The notes under the pieces are model-generated. The model was not told the origin of the DNA, did no database searches, and saw only the letters and a program-made list of their open reading frames with translations. A stretch of DNA of 21,981 bases, from NCBI GenBank assembly GCA_003118195.1, contig BEXV01000007.1, forward strand, positions 499,872-521,852. Reading direction: 5' to 3'. Position 1 is the first letter of the stretch. Every line of letters begins with the position of its first letter. Of the stretch, positions 1 through 10,500 are shown piece by piece. The position numbers and the translations under genes were made by a program. This stretch comes from Hemicentrotus pulcherrimus. Its lineage: Eukaryota; Echinodermata; Echinoidea; Camarodonta; Strongylocentrotidae.

Positions 1-13
1 GCGATAACGGTCA

Positions 14-65
14 AACGGGACGGACGTACGGACGTACGGACGTACGGACGGACGTACGGACGGAC
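14..65 (+). repeat. GGAC/GTAC short tandem repeat
   Basis: Repeats of GGAC and GTAC tetramers (ACGGACGTACGGACGT and similar) fill this stretch. It sits directly beside the hairpin at 81-112 and the pair together looks like one end of a larger dispersed repeat that extends off the left edge. Confidence 0.8.
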
Positions 66-80
66 AACCCGAAAACATGA

Positions 81-112
81 TGCCTCCGGCACCACCTTCG
101 GTGGCGGAGGCA
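81..112. repeat. Strong GC-rich hairpin, probably the end of a transposable element
   Basis: An 8-bp perfect stem (TGCCTCCG with CGGAGGCA) plus an inner 5-bp stem (CCACC with GGTGG), a 3-nt bulge (GCA) and a TTC loop stand out sharply from AT-rich surroundings. The order tandem GGAC repeat, ACAACCCGAAAACAT, GGAGGCA hairpin, AAAAAG resembles a dispersed repeat that I recall from several marine invertebrates. The exact family is not identified. Confidence 0.55.
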
Positions 113-520
113 TAAAAAGCAAGCATTGTGTATTTAATATAAGTAACTAGAAAACCTTTGTAAATCAACGATACAAACTCTACTGTAATCATCAGGATTA
201 TCAATTGGAAAATGCAACTACTTCTCTCTCAATTCTCTTTTTTTCTTGTTTGTGCATTAAAACTTGGTATTAAAGAGTATCAACAACATTTTGTCTTTTG
301 ACTAAATTAGTCATCCTACCCATGCCCATATGCCAATCAAATGCTTTTGTTATTGCAACACACTATACTTCATTTCATCAAATATATCACATTTTGTTAT
401 AATCCACACACAAAATTATATTTTACATGAATGTACATGTACCTTCGCTTTGTAATCACTGTAAACATTGGAAAAATAGATTGAGATTTGTGATTATCAG
501 CTTACAGGGGAGTGTTTCGC

Positions 521-783
521 TAAGACTAAGATGGACTTTAAGTTGGACTTAACTGTGGCAGGGCCGTTCATGCCACTGTTTTCTCTCACGATTTACTGGC
601 ATTGGTCTCTCAAGGGAGGTACAAATCACGGCCACATATCTACAGGATTTACACTTTTTGATAGTTCATTATTGAAGGAAAAAACATTATCTGAAGATCA
701 TAATTGAGAGATCAATGGTGAGAGCAACCAGTGGCATGAACGGCTTGCCATAGTTCAAGTCCAACTTAAAGTTGGCCTTAGTA
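521..783. mobile_element. Long foldback / MITE-like inverted repeat
   Basis: The left arm, starting at 521, and the right arm, ending at 783, are inverted copies. Shared blocks include ACTTTAAGTTGGACTT and GCCGTTCATGCCACTG on the left, with their reverse complements on the right. Complementarity continues inward (CTCTCAC / GTGAGAG; ATTGGTCTCTCAA / TTGAGAGATCAAT) to about 613 and 704, with roughly 12 nt missing from the right arm. The loop is about 90 nt. There is no open reading frame for a transposase, so it would be non-autonomous. A target-site duplication is not obvious. It ends 8 nt from the donor of the 792-939 exon, so the hairpin would form in the pre-mRNA directly after the 5' splice site. 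Confidence 0.75.
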
Positions 784-791
784 AATCTTAC

Positions 792-939
792 CTATTTGTG
801 TTGGAGAATACAAAAAGGGAATTTGCTTTGGGTATGGGTCTTGTTTTGGTGGGTATGTTGATATGTGAAAGCCTCCTTGGTCTAGCGGAAGCTGTTGTTA
901 GAGACTCTGCTTCTTCTTCTTCTTCTTTGTCATCTTCAT
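792..939 (-). CDS. Cav1: Cav1 exon: distal II-III linker and lead-in to domain III
   Basis: This 148-nt exon encodes [18 protein letters not shown], then [20 protein letters not shown], then [10 protein letters not shown], with R split at the donor. PRRLS....IP...PIP.AxxxFxFSxTNR is the conserved Cav1 passage just before IIIS1. RRLS is a canonical RRxS protein kinase A consensus. The run of five glutamates comes from a (GAA)n tract and may vary in length between alleles. The acceptor is TTTATTTACAG, preceded by an AT dinucleotide repeat instead of a good pyrimidine tract; the donor is ATAG|GTAAGATT. It enters in phase 1 and leaves in phase 2. A long foldback repeat begins 8 nt after the donor. 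IIIS1 lies beyond the left edge. Confidence 0.95.
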
Positions 940-1492
940 CTGTAAATAAATGTATATACCGATATATATATATATATATATAATGCGTATGAATGTGATA
1001 AGAATAAATAATTCATACAGCGTCATCTCATTCCTTTAATTTGGGAAAAGCATCTAGGTAGTACTGAAAAAAATACCTCTAACTGCGGAATTAAAGTGCA
1101 AAAGGGCCTGATATTAAATGGAATCATCTTAGTAATTGATAAATTACACAAATATTTAATAATTAAAAAATATCCAAAAAACTAATACACAATCGATGGT
1201 TAGATAAAAACAGTAGATATATAGACAGACAGATAGGCATGAAGAGACATAGATAGATAGATAGATAGACAGACAGACTGATAGATAGATAGATAGATAG
1301 ATAGAAAGATAGACAGATAGATAGATAGACAGATAGACAGATAGACAGATAGATAGATTCATACATACATAGATAGACAGACAGATACATAGATACATAC
1401 ATACATACATACATAGATAGACAGACAGAAACATAGATAGATAGATAGATACATACATAGATAGATACATACATACATAGATAGACAGATAC

Positions 1493-1545
<53 letters not shown>

Positions 1546-4500
1546 TAGATAGCAAGACAGATAGATAAACAATATCTTACCCGGTTCTTTCAAAGATTGT
1601 TTCACATCATCTTCATCGATCACCTGTGTAGGATTTAAGGAATAAAACTCAAGTATATATATATACATGTACAATCGTAAATAGTAAAATTTTGTAAAAC
1701 TAATTTTAAATGAATTTTAGAAATTACCAAAGAGTTTTGTAACATCTTCAGACATTAAGATGAATAAAATATATTTCATTTCATTTCATTTCATTTATTT
1801 CATTCTCCAGTCCAGGGGGTACAGGAGGCAGACAGGGCATACCCTTTTTCAATTCTGTGTCAACTTGTCAGTTGAATAAATAGTGTAGCAGAGCATACAT
1901 CTACTCTATAACAACAAAGGCATGTTTGAATGCAATATATTTGTATTACGTTAGAGAGAGGAGAGTGTGAAGATTTGTAGGATAGAGTACATCCACACTT
2001 CCTTTTACATTGTGTATTTTTCCATTGAAAAACAAATATAAATTGAATCTTACTCACATTAACTTTTTCTTCACTATCTTGTGACCTAGAAGAGAAAAAA
2101 AAGAAATAGAAAACTAGCTCTGTGAGTTTAAATTCTTGAACATCACCAAAAAAAAACAGATAAATCTTAAGAATGTACTATTTCAATTAAGAGTATTGCT
2201 ACTGGGAAAAGGTTCATAAATGAAAAAATTAGATTTGGAGGTTTGGTGCAATACAATAATAAGCAGCAGAAAAATGTACAACAACATATCTCCACAGAAG
2301 TATAAATTCTATGTGTTTACCTATTATAAGTTTAAATTCTATGTGTTCACCAACTATACAGAAAGTATATTGAAAAGCAGTGTCCAACGGAAATTTCTGG
2401 TAAATACGTGGGTGCATGTGGCTTTTACTTGATCAATTCAATACTTGACTTCCATTTTGAAAATACACATACCACTCACATCATCACACTTCATTCTCTC
2501 ACACAGCAAAGGATGAATAAAGATAACTTACTTGCTTTTATGATTCAATGAACCATCTGACTCTTTACCGAAAGCAGCTTTTCTCTTCTCCTGCAACCTC
2601 TTGGGTCCACGGATCACCCCCTTGGGGTCGACACCAGGGGGCAGCTGCTTGGAGAGGTCAAACTCGTTGGCTCTCCTGATGGACTTGTTCCTCTTCTCCT
2701 CATCCTTCTCCTTCTCCAAGGCGGTGAGGGATTCGGCATCGGCCAGGTTGTCCACGGCAATGGCCAAGAACACATTGAGTAGAATGTCTGGGTGAAGGCA
2801 GTCCCAAGTCAAGGAAAGTACAGCAAGCTCATGGACATAAAAGAAACAATTTGATGCCCAACTATATACATTTGTAGGGTTCTTTGACATATTCTTCACC
2901 TATTTATGAGGTCAAGATTTCAAACTAGCCAAGATACTTGCTTCAACTCTGCACCAAACACTATGTAAAACCCTAACCCTGAGGCTATCTGAAAACCTAA
3001 TTGTGACCCAAAAAAAACCTGCACCAACTGTCAGATCAACATTATCTGTAGCTTCGACCTGCATCATACTTGTACAAGTATATACATACTTATCGGAAAG
3101 TTTTTTTTAAAAGATGCAGCACATCACCGAATAAATTCTTCTGTATTCTATGTTCACAAGGATGAACATGCATACTACTGAAGTTAGCAGTATGAATAGA
3201 TTTCACATGTTTATAATAATGATAATAATAATAGCTAGTTCTTATATAACGCTTTTCAAGACCGAAGGCCCTCCCAAAGCGCTTTACAGATATATATATT
3301 ATTACCCCGGTCACAGGATTCAGGCTTACCCGCACACAATGTATGCACATTCTCCACTCCCTGGGGAGCATTCCAGCTTTCGCATCCTACCGGGAAACCC
3401 ATTTAACACCTGGGTGAAGAGTTGAGCCAAGCTTGATGTAAACATCAACAAATATATAAAGAAGAAATATAATATCTTAGCAAAGTAATCTGATTCTCTA
3501 AAAATCTGCTCAGAACAAATCTCCTGATATATTTTAACTAATCCAAACAGTGTCGATGATTCGTTGTCAAGGATACAGTTACCACATATATACAAGATGA
3601 TAAAGTAGGTACTAGCAAGGAATCCAATTGACTTGACTCCACCGTAAGCTTGAATGCCATCATACATCACCTCATTCCAGTCTTCACCAGTTAAGATCTA
3701 CATCACACAAACACAAAAGGAAGAAGAGAACAATATAAGGTATAGATCTTATACTGTGGTCACACCAAGTCCATCCGCAAGCTGAAGAACACCAAGACAA
3801 CTGCACATATCATACCATATTTTATCAGACTCTTCCCATATCTCTTTTAACATGTCTAATTATTTGGAGCTCAGTAGCTTTAAAAATGATCTCTTTTACA
3901 CTTTAGTATGTCTTTAGCACTTTATACTTCCCTTTTGAATGCCAAGATAACCACTCCTTGCCCCAAATTCATTAAGATTATACTTAATGTACATGCCCTC
4001 TATTGGCAAGTGTTGTACATTATTTTCTGCTCTTTACAGGTTACATTAAATAAACCATATGTCAAGAGTCAAAGTTTGCTGACATCCTATTGAAACATAT
4101 TTCATAAAAAAATCAAATTGGACCTATCACCAAAACATGTTTTGCTCTCGGTGTATAAAGGGAGTCCATGTCGCTATACTGGATTCAAAATATGAGCTTC
4201 AAATATTACTTATACACAGAGATATTGCAGCTTAAACATATTCTTGGTGAACAGTGGAACTACTTGTTGAGTAGACTGGTAGACGCACATGTCCACGCTC
4301 GCATATAGAATAGGGCGCGCACGGATCTCGAGTTGGACTTGGCTTCCATACGCGCCATTTTATGTAATCCTTTATTTCATTGATTTTCTTCATATTCCTT
4401 GACCATTAACCTATACAATGCCAGCTTAAGTTTTTTAGGTTGATTTATATACATTCTAGATACCGGTATACAGAAATTATCATTTTGGGTGATTGGTACA

Positions 4501-7500
4501 CAATAAAGTGCATTTTGATTATGACAGTTTCTCGTAATATACAAGGCCACGCCAACAAGCCCTAATTTCTTACTTGGAACACAGTGAAGAGCGATTGAAA
4601 GAAGGAATCAAAGTTGCTTCGAGGCTTGAGCTGGGTGCTGTCAAAGTTAAAATGGCCTCCAAAGACTTGCATTCCCAAGAGAGCAAAGATGAGGATGAAG
4701 AGAAAGAGAAGCAATAGCAAGCTGGCGATGGAGCGCATGCTGTTCAGGAGGGACGCAACCAGGTTCCTCAGCGCTGTCCAGTATCTGTGGGATCAAAGGA
4801 GAGTGAATCTCACTAAATCAAAAAAACTTTAGGGCCCAAATGAGAACTTGCATGAAATCAATAAAATATAAATATGAATATGAATAAAACATATTGAAAA
4901 CAAATATAACTATATAGTCCATTATAGTTTTATTTTTTATCTAATTTCATCTTTATGCCTCAAACATATTGAATTAATGTACCGTACAAAATTAGTGATG
5001 GTAAAAATAAGGATGAAATGAAGAGGTACATGAAATTTGATTTATATTTTGTTAGTTTGTTTGACAAACAATTTACATATATTTAATCTATTTGTTATAT
5101 ATATGTGTGTCACATGTCTATGTATTAAATAAACCGCTATATCAAATAAAAGTACTTTACAATATACAAATTTGCAGAGACTATATTACGACAGAATGTG
5201 TCTTCACTGTAAAAGGTGTCAATTCTTGAAATGGATGAGATGAATATCTTAGAACTTTTCAAACAATAAGAAATAACACACTAAAAATAGAAAATTCTTT
5301 TAAATACCATCAATGCAAAAAATAAAGATAAACAGCCTCTAATGTATCTATTAATAAAAATGGCTGGAAGCCATAAGGGCATTAATTCATGTAGATTTAT
5401 ATACGATTAGCACTCTTTTGGTTTCCAAAAGAAAATGAGCTTGTTTGATTTATTGACTAATTTACCTGGTTGCTTTAAAGACCCTGAGTAGTCTGACACA
5501 GCGTAAGACGCTGATACCAATGGCAGGGATGATATGGGCATAGATGAAGACGACTTCTATGATACTGCTACACACCACAAAACAATCAAAACGGTTAAAG
5601 AGGGACACAAAGTAGCCCTGAAGACCCAGGCTGTACATCTTGATTATCATCTCAATCGTGAAGATGACCACAAAGCACAAGTTGCCAAAGTCTGAGAGAG
5701 AAAAAAACAAACAAGCATCTCAGAATAAAGACACTATTGAATGCTGATAAGTTTAATCTTCCAAAATCGGTATTAGGTATATAGACCCAGTGGCAGATCC
5801 NCTTAATTTCTTTCAGGTGTCTTTTTGTGTCCTAAACTGCCTCACTTGCCATTCCTTTCCACATTAAGTAGTTTTTATTTTTTTGCCAAAGCAGTTTATC
5901 ATATCACGTGTGAACAGCCCTTTAGTCTCTAATATTGACATCAATTATCTCCCCTAAAATTCTTCAATAATACATTCAAGCAATGATTGACAATGAGTCG
6001 AATCTGTATTGCTGTTATGCTACATATTCCCATACGAACGGGGCGATACCTTGAATATTGTTTTATTCATGTCTAATTCTTTTAATATTTTCTGTTTTTT
6101 CTGAGTGACAGACGCTTCCTGTCTGTGCATGCCGAAGCCTTTGGGGTATGAAACCAAATATTACATGTCTATCAATCTCATGTTTCAATTCATGAAAAAT
6201 GAGTAATAAATACGTCCAGCGCACACAAGTAACTAGGCCACGAAAATGGATCGTCATCATTGGAATCTTAAAGTCCCCCCACTTCTTTTCAAAGTTTGAC
6301 ATTCAAAAACACGATTTGCACACAAAAAAATTCCAATTATGTTTAAATCAACTTGTGCTCAGAAGGATAAGTGATGCATAAAACATTATAGCTCATTGCA
6401 GCCCTTTTGTATTTCTTTTCTATTTCTCTACACATTTAACAAGCAGTTCCTCTTTGCATCTTCAAGCCTGAGGGGTTTAAAACCAATTGTTTCTTGCAGA
6501 CGGAAATTTGAAATTGCAGATTCTGGTTCAGAATGCTGCAGCGTTTCTATCTCTTAACTTCCCAAAATAAATCAAATCATGTAACTTGATATTAGATTAT
6601 CATTTACAGTGTATTTCATCCAGCTATCAAAACTATAGCAATGTTGAAAAAGCTATTTTTCACTTCATGCATAAAGATTTCAAGAGCCTAAAACTACTTT
6701 GTAAACTGTCATATAATTTCTTCAGGTTACACCTAATTCAATATAAAGCACTGCTTCAGCTTTGTGTAGTCAGTAAAGAACCATCAATATGTGTATATAG
6801 GCAAACAAAATACTGCACAAGGCGTTGGAATTTCATCTTAATTCTTAATAAAGCTAGGAATAAGATAAAATGTTACTATGAATAGCATATAATTGTTCCT
6901 GCCTCAGCAAAATAGCAGTGGAAAGCATTGGGGTTGTCAAAAGAAACTTTATCAGAGATTCTTGTATAAAAATCAAATATTTTGAAAAACTGGTCTACAA
7001 TTTAACTATCATCTATGGTCCATTTTAGGAGCAAACCTTGAAAATCTGTGAGCCAAGCAGGCTGGCTATAGTGCTCCGAGGCTAGGATCACTGTGTTGAA
7101 GAAGACCATGATGATGACGATCCAATAGAATGCTTGCGATTTCACTGCCTGCCGACATAACCTACGACACCTTCTATTCCACCGTCTTAGTTGACGCCTG
7201 GTAAGAGAAGAAAACAAATGGTGGATAATTCCTATTTCAAAAAAAGGTTAAAACATTCCAAGTAGAAAGGAGCTTTAGAAATCACAGAATAATATCAAGC
7301 ATTCCAAGAGGTCACATAGTTTTCCTAAACGGAAACAGTTACTTTTCATTGAGTGTCAACTTACAAAATTTGCAAAGTTTATGGAAAATAATTAAATCAG
7401 AAAGTGGATGAGCTAATAATACACAAGAAGACAAGATAAAAAGTTACTACTGTTTGTTTTTATCATTTTTTCATTCTAAAAATGGAGAAAATTACAAATT

Positions 7501-10500
7501 TGTGCTTAACAGAATGTGGTATTGGGTCAGCAAACTTATCAAACGTATACTTATTTTATTTTGATCAAACATTTAATCCATCAATCTATCTATTGATCGA
7601 TCTATCTATACATCAATCAATCAATCAATCAATCAATTTCAAAAGATCTACCTTTCTTTCTGCATCCATTGTTGCTGAGGTATTTCACTGCTTCCCATTT
7701 CTTCTGATTTGTCATCTGAATCAGACTCGCTAATAGGTTTGGGAACTGCAAGCCGAAAAAAATATTTGATATTATAATCTACAATCCTAAAGTAACATGT
7801 TTTAAGTTGATCTACCAACAACTTTGACCAGTACTCCCTATCAACTGCATTTTACACATTCATTATTAATGCTATACATACTTAAATCAAACAGGTTTTC
7901 ATCTGTCTTTATCAAATTGTAAAGTGGTATCAGTTTTAAGCATTCAGTATAATACGTAAGGCAAAATTTCCAAGATGAGATATTAAAGTGTTTCAACTCC
8001 ATCAAATGATTTCTCAAAATAAATTATACAACCTCTCAACCCCTTCCATTTCTCTCTCTCTCCATAAAAGAGAAATAAGAAAATACAAAGTCTTGCTAAA
8101 GAAAGAATTGTAATCTATTATTTAGAATCTAGAATTGAAGAACTTTCCCCAGAAATGATAATATCAACAGACCAGACTTTAAAGGAAACATAAAATGAGT
8201 ATTCAAGTTTGTTTTAAAACATTGAACAGAAGAAGCAATATTGATTTTTTCACATTATTTTTGTTTAAATACAGAGATTCTATAGCAAAGTTGGTGAATT
8301 GCAGACAATGATTAGTATTGCCACTTTGTAAGAGTTAGTATAAAACTTCTACAATAAGGAGTTGGATATATATATATATTCCTGTTTATAATAATCTCCT
8401 TGCACTATTCTTAAAATCATATATATACTCTACAAGTTGTTTAATCACGGTGAGAACATTTCTGTACTTCAAAAGATAGGCAAAGAGATACATATAAATT
8501 GTTACATCCAAACCCGACCAAACTCTACCCTTTCAAGCGTTTTCTCTGAAAATCCCTACAACTCTTCATTTTTGTTCATGATGTTCTTTCATTTCCCTAT
8601 ACCATGACTTCAATACAATCCAACAAAGCATACATCTATTCATTCACAGCAGCACATTTTTCAAAACAGAAAGCATTTTGACATAACACAATAAGCAGCA
8701 AATTTATGCAACATCGTACATTCTCCTCACTTCAAGGTTGAAATATCGAGCCTGTAAATATAATGCATTGCTGATATCATCTATCAATGGGCACAAACAA
8801 GCAGAATTTCATCTTTTACCTGTAAGTTCACACCACAACACACACAGCTTACGAAAACATTTTCATTACACAAACTTGACAAGCAAAAGTGCATGATGAA
8901 AAACAATGGTATTAAGAGACAACATTTGCATGAAAAATGAAGAAAATATTGCCAGCATGTTAGCATGGTAAGCTTGCATTCGCACAAACATAATGACATT
9001 TGAAAAAGCACTTTAAGAAACTATAACATGGAAAACAGTTTCCTGAAGCAACTCGAGGCTACATAATCACATTTTTGTTCATCTTGATCTTTTATCTGAT
9101 TAAAGAGGGAAACACAAAGTAAGTGCTTGGCAATATTTGATGTTGTTATTATCTTTACATAGTGCAGCAGTGTCAATATATGAATGCATTGTCTAGGAAA
9201 GTGTAAAAACTTCTGTCAACAATACAAACACTTTTTGTTTAAATTCAGTCATCAGCTGAATACTCAAGACTGAGATAGACTGAACCGATTAGAAATGCAA
9301 GTTTTAATAGTGAAAAGTCAACTACTTGGGAGCAGAGATTAATCATTCATATTTAAACATACAAATACACTATGTACATGGATGGAAAGTTTAAGAAAGT
9401 TTATAAGAAGCCAGGCTTTAAAAAATGATGAAATGTTGGTTTTCTTGCAATATACTGGATGTTAGCACAAGTCAGTTGTATGCTGCTTATACTTGGAAAT
9501 ATAAAGTTGAATACCACAGAGTGTGACTGAGATTCTACTACAAATTATGGTAATAAGTCACTAAAAACGAAACATAGGTATATTTCTAAAGTTCTATTAG
9601 CTTTTGACACTTCAAAAAATTTCCATTGATAATGGAAACTTGTATTAACCATATATACACCAAGGTTGTAAAACGGTCTACCTCTACATTTGACAAAAGT
9701 CAATTATAACGTGCTAACGTGGACCATTTCATTTCTACCAAACTGGCATTTTGAAAGATTTAAATCATAAAATATCTCAGGCTAGATATTGAGCAGGTTA
9801 AGAAGACACCTATACCAAACGACAATATAGAGCCAAAACTCGCTTTAGATGATTCCCAATACGTGGATTACAAACTGCATGCTTATTGCATTATACAATG
9901 TAATATACAAGCAATAAACATTTTAATAGACAATGCAATATACAATGTAATATCCTCAGCCCCCATAGGAAACTGAATTTTGCCGCTATATAAATTCAAG
10001 ATTAGACTCACTTCCTCCGCAGTTAAGTCACCCACTTCATATATAAGAAAGTGTTCATCCAATAAAGGCTAGACTGTACACCTACTAATCAGAGCCCTGG
10101 ATGCATGTGATGATCAAATCTTTGCATTGTCAGTAGATCCTTAAATTCAGCTAGCAGAGCCCCAGACTTATGACACGTTCAGACCAGAGTAAATTCATGA
10201 AGAATTGTATAAAAAATCATCGTCTAAAACATCATTGTATTGACCAAATATCAGTTTTTATGTTTTGAAGAGGTGAGTTGACTATTCAGTTGGCTGATAT
10301 CATTGTAGGGTTCCAATAATCCCCAGCCAGTTAAAATTTTGGTGTGATAAACGTTCAGGTAAGAACGCCACCCAGATTCTTTAGCGAGATTTTGTTCAAA
10401 ACAATGTTTAAACATGCATTTTGACTCGCTTCCTCCGCTGTTAGGTCATCCAAGTCATATATAAGAAAGTGTTCATCCCATCAAGGCTAGACTAGCTGTA

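Larger units (their letters stand above)
1..791 (-). other. Intron after the domain III lead-in exon (incomplete at left edge)
   Basis: No coding sequence was recognised. It holds the GGAC/GTAC tandem repeat and hairpin at the left edge, an AT-rich stretch (about 115-500), and the long foldback element (521-783) next to the splice donor. Confidence 0.8.
940..1580 (-). other. Cav1 intron, mostly microsatellite
   Basis: It contains an AT dinucleotide run (962-982) close to the acceptor, an AT-rich stretch, and the GATA/GACA/CATA array. There is no coding signal. Confidence 0.85.

Noticed and set aside
1156..1674. Long minus-strand reading frames of repeated YLSIYLSIY residues
   Set aside because: They are translations of the GATA/GACA/CATA microsatellite. 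Only the 43 bases at 1581-1623 carry exon signals.
2601..2795. Plus-strand frame over the IIS6/linker exon
   Set aside because: Antisense shadow of the 2532-2787 exon.
4614..4832. Plus-strand frame over the IIS5 exon
   Set aside because: It is the antisense shadow of a strongly conserved channel exon and resembles no protein.
6586..6885. 99-codon plus-strand frame in an intron
   Set aside because: AT-rich composition, no recognisable motif, no splice context; a chance frame.
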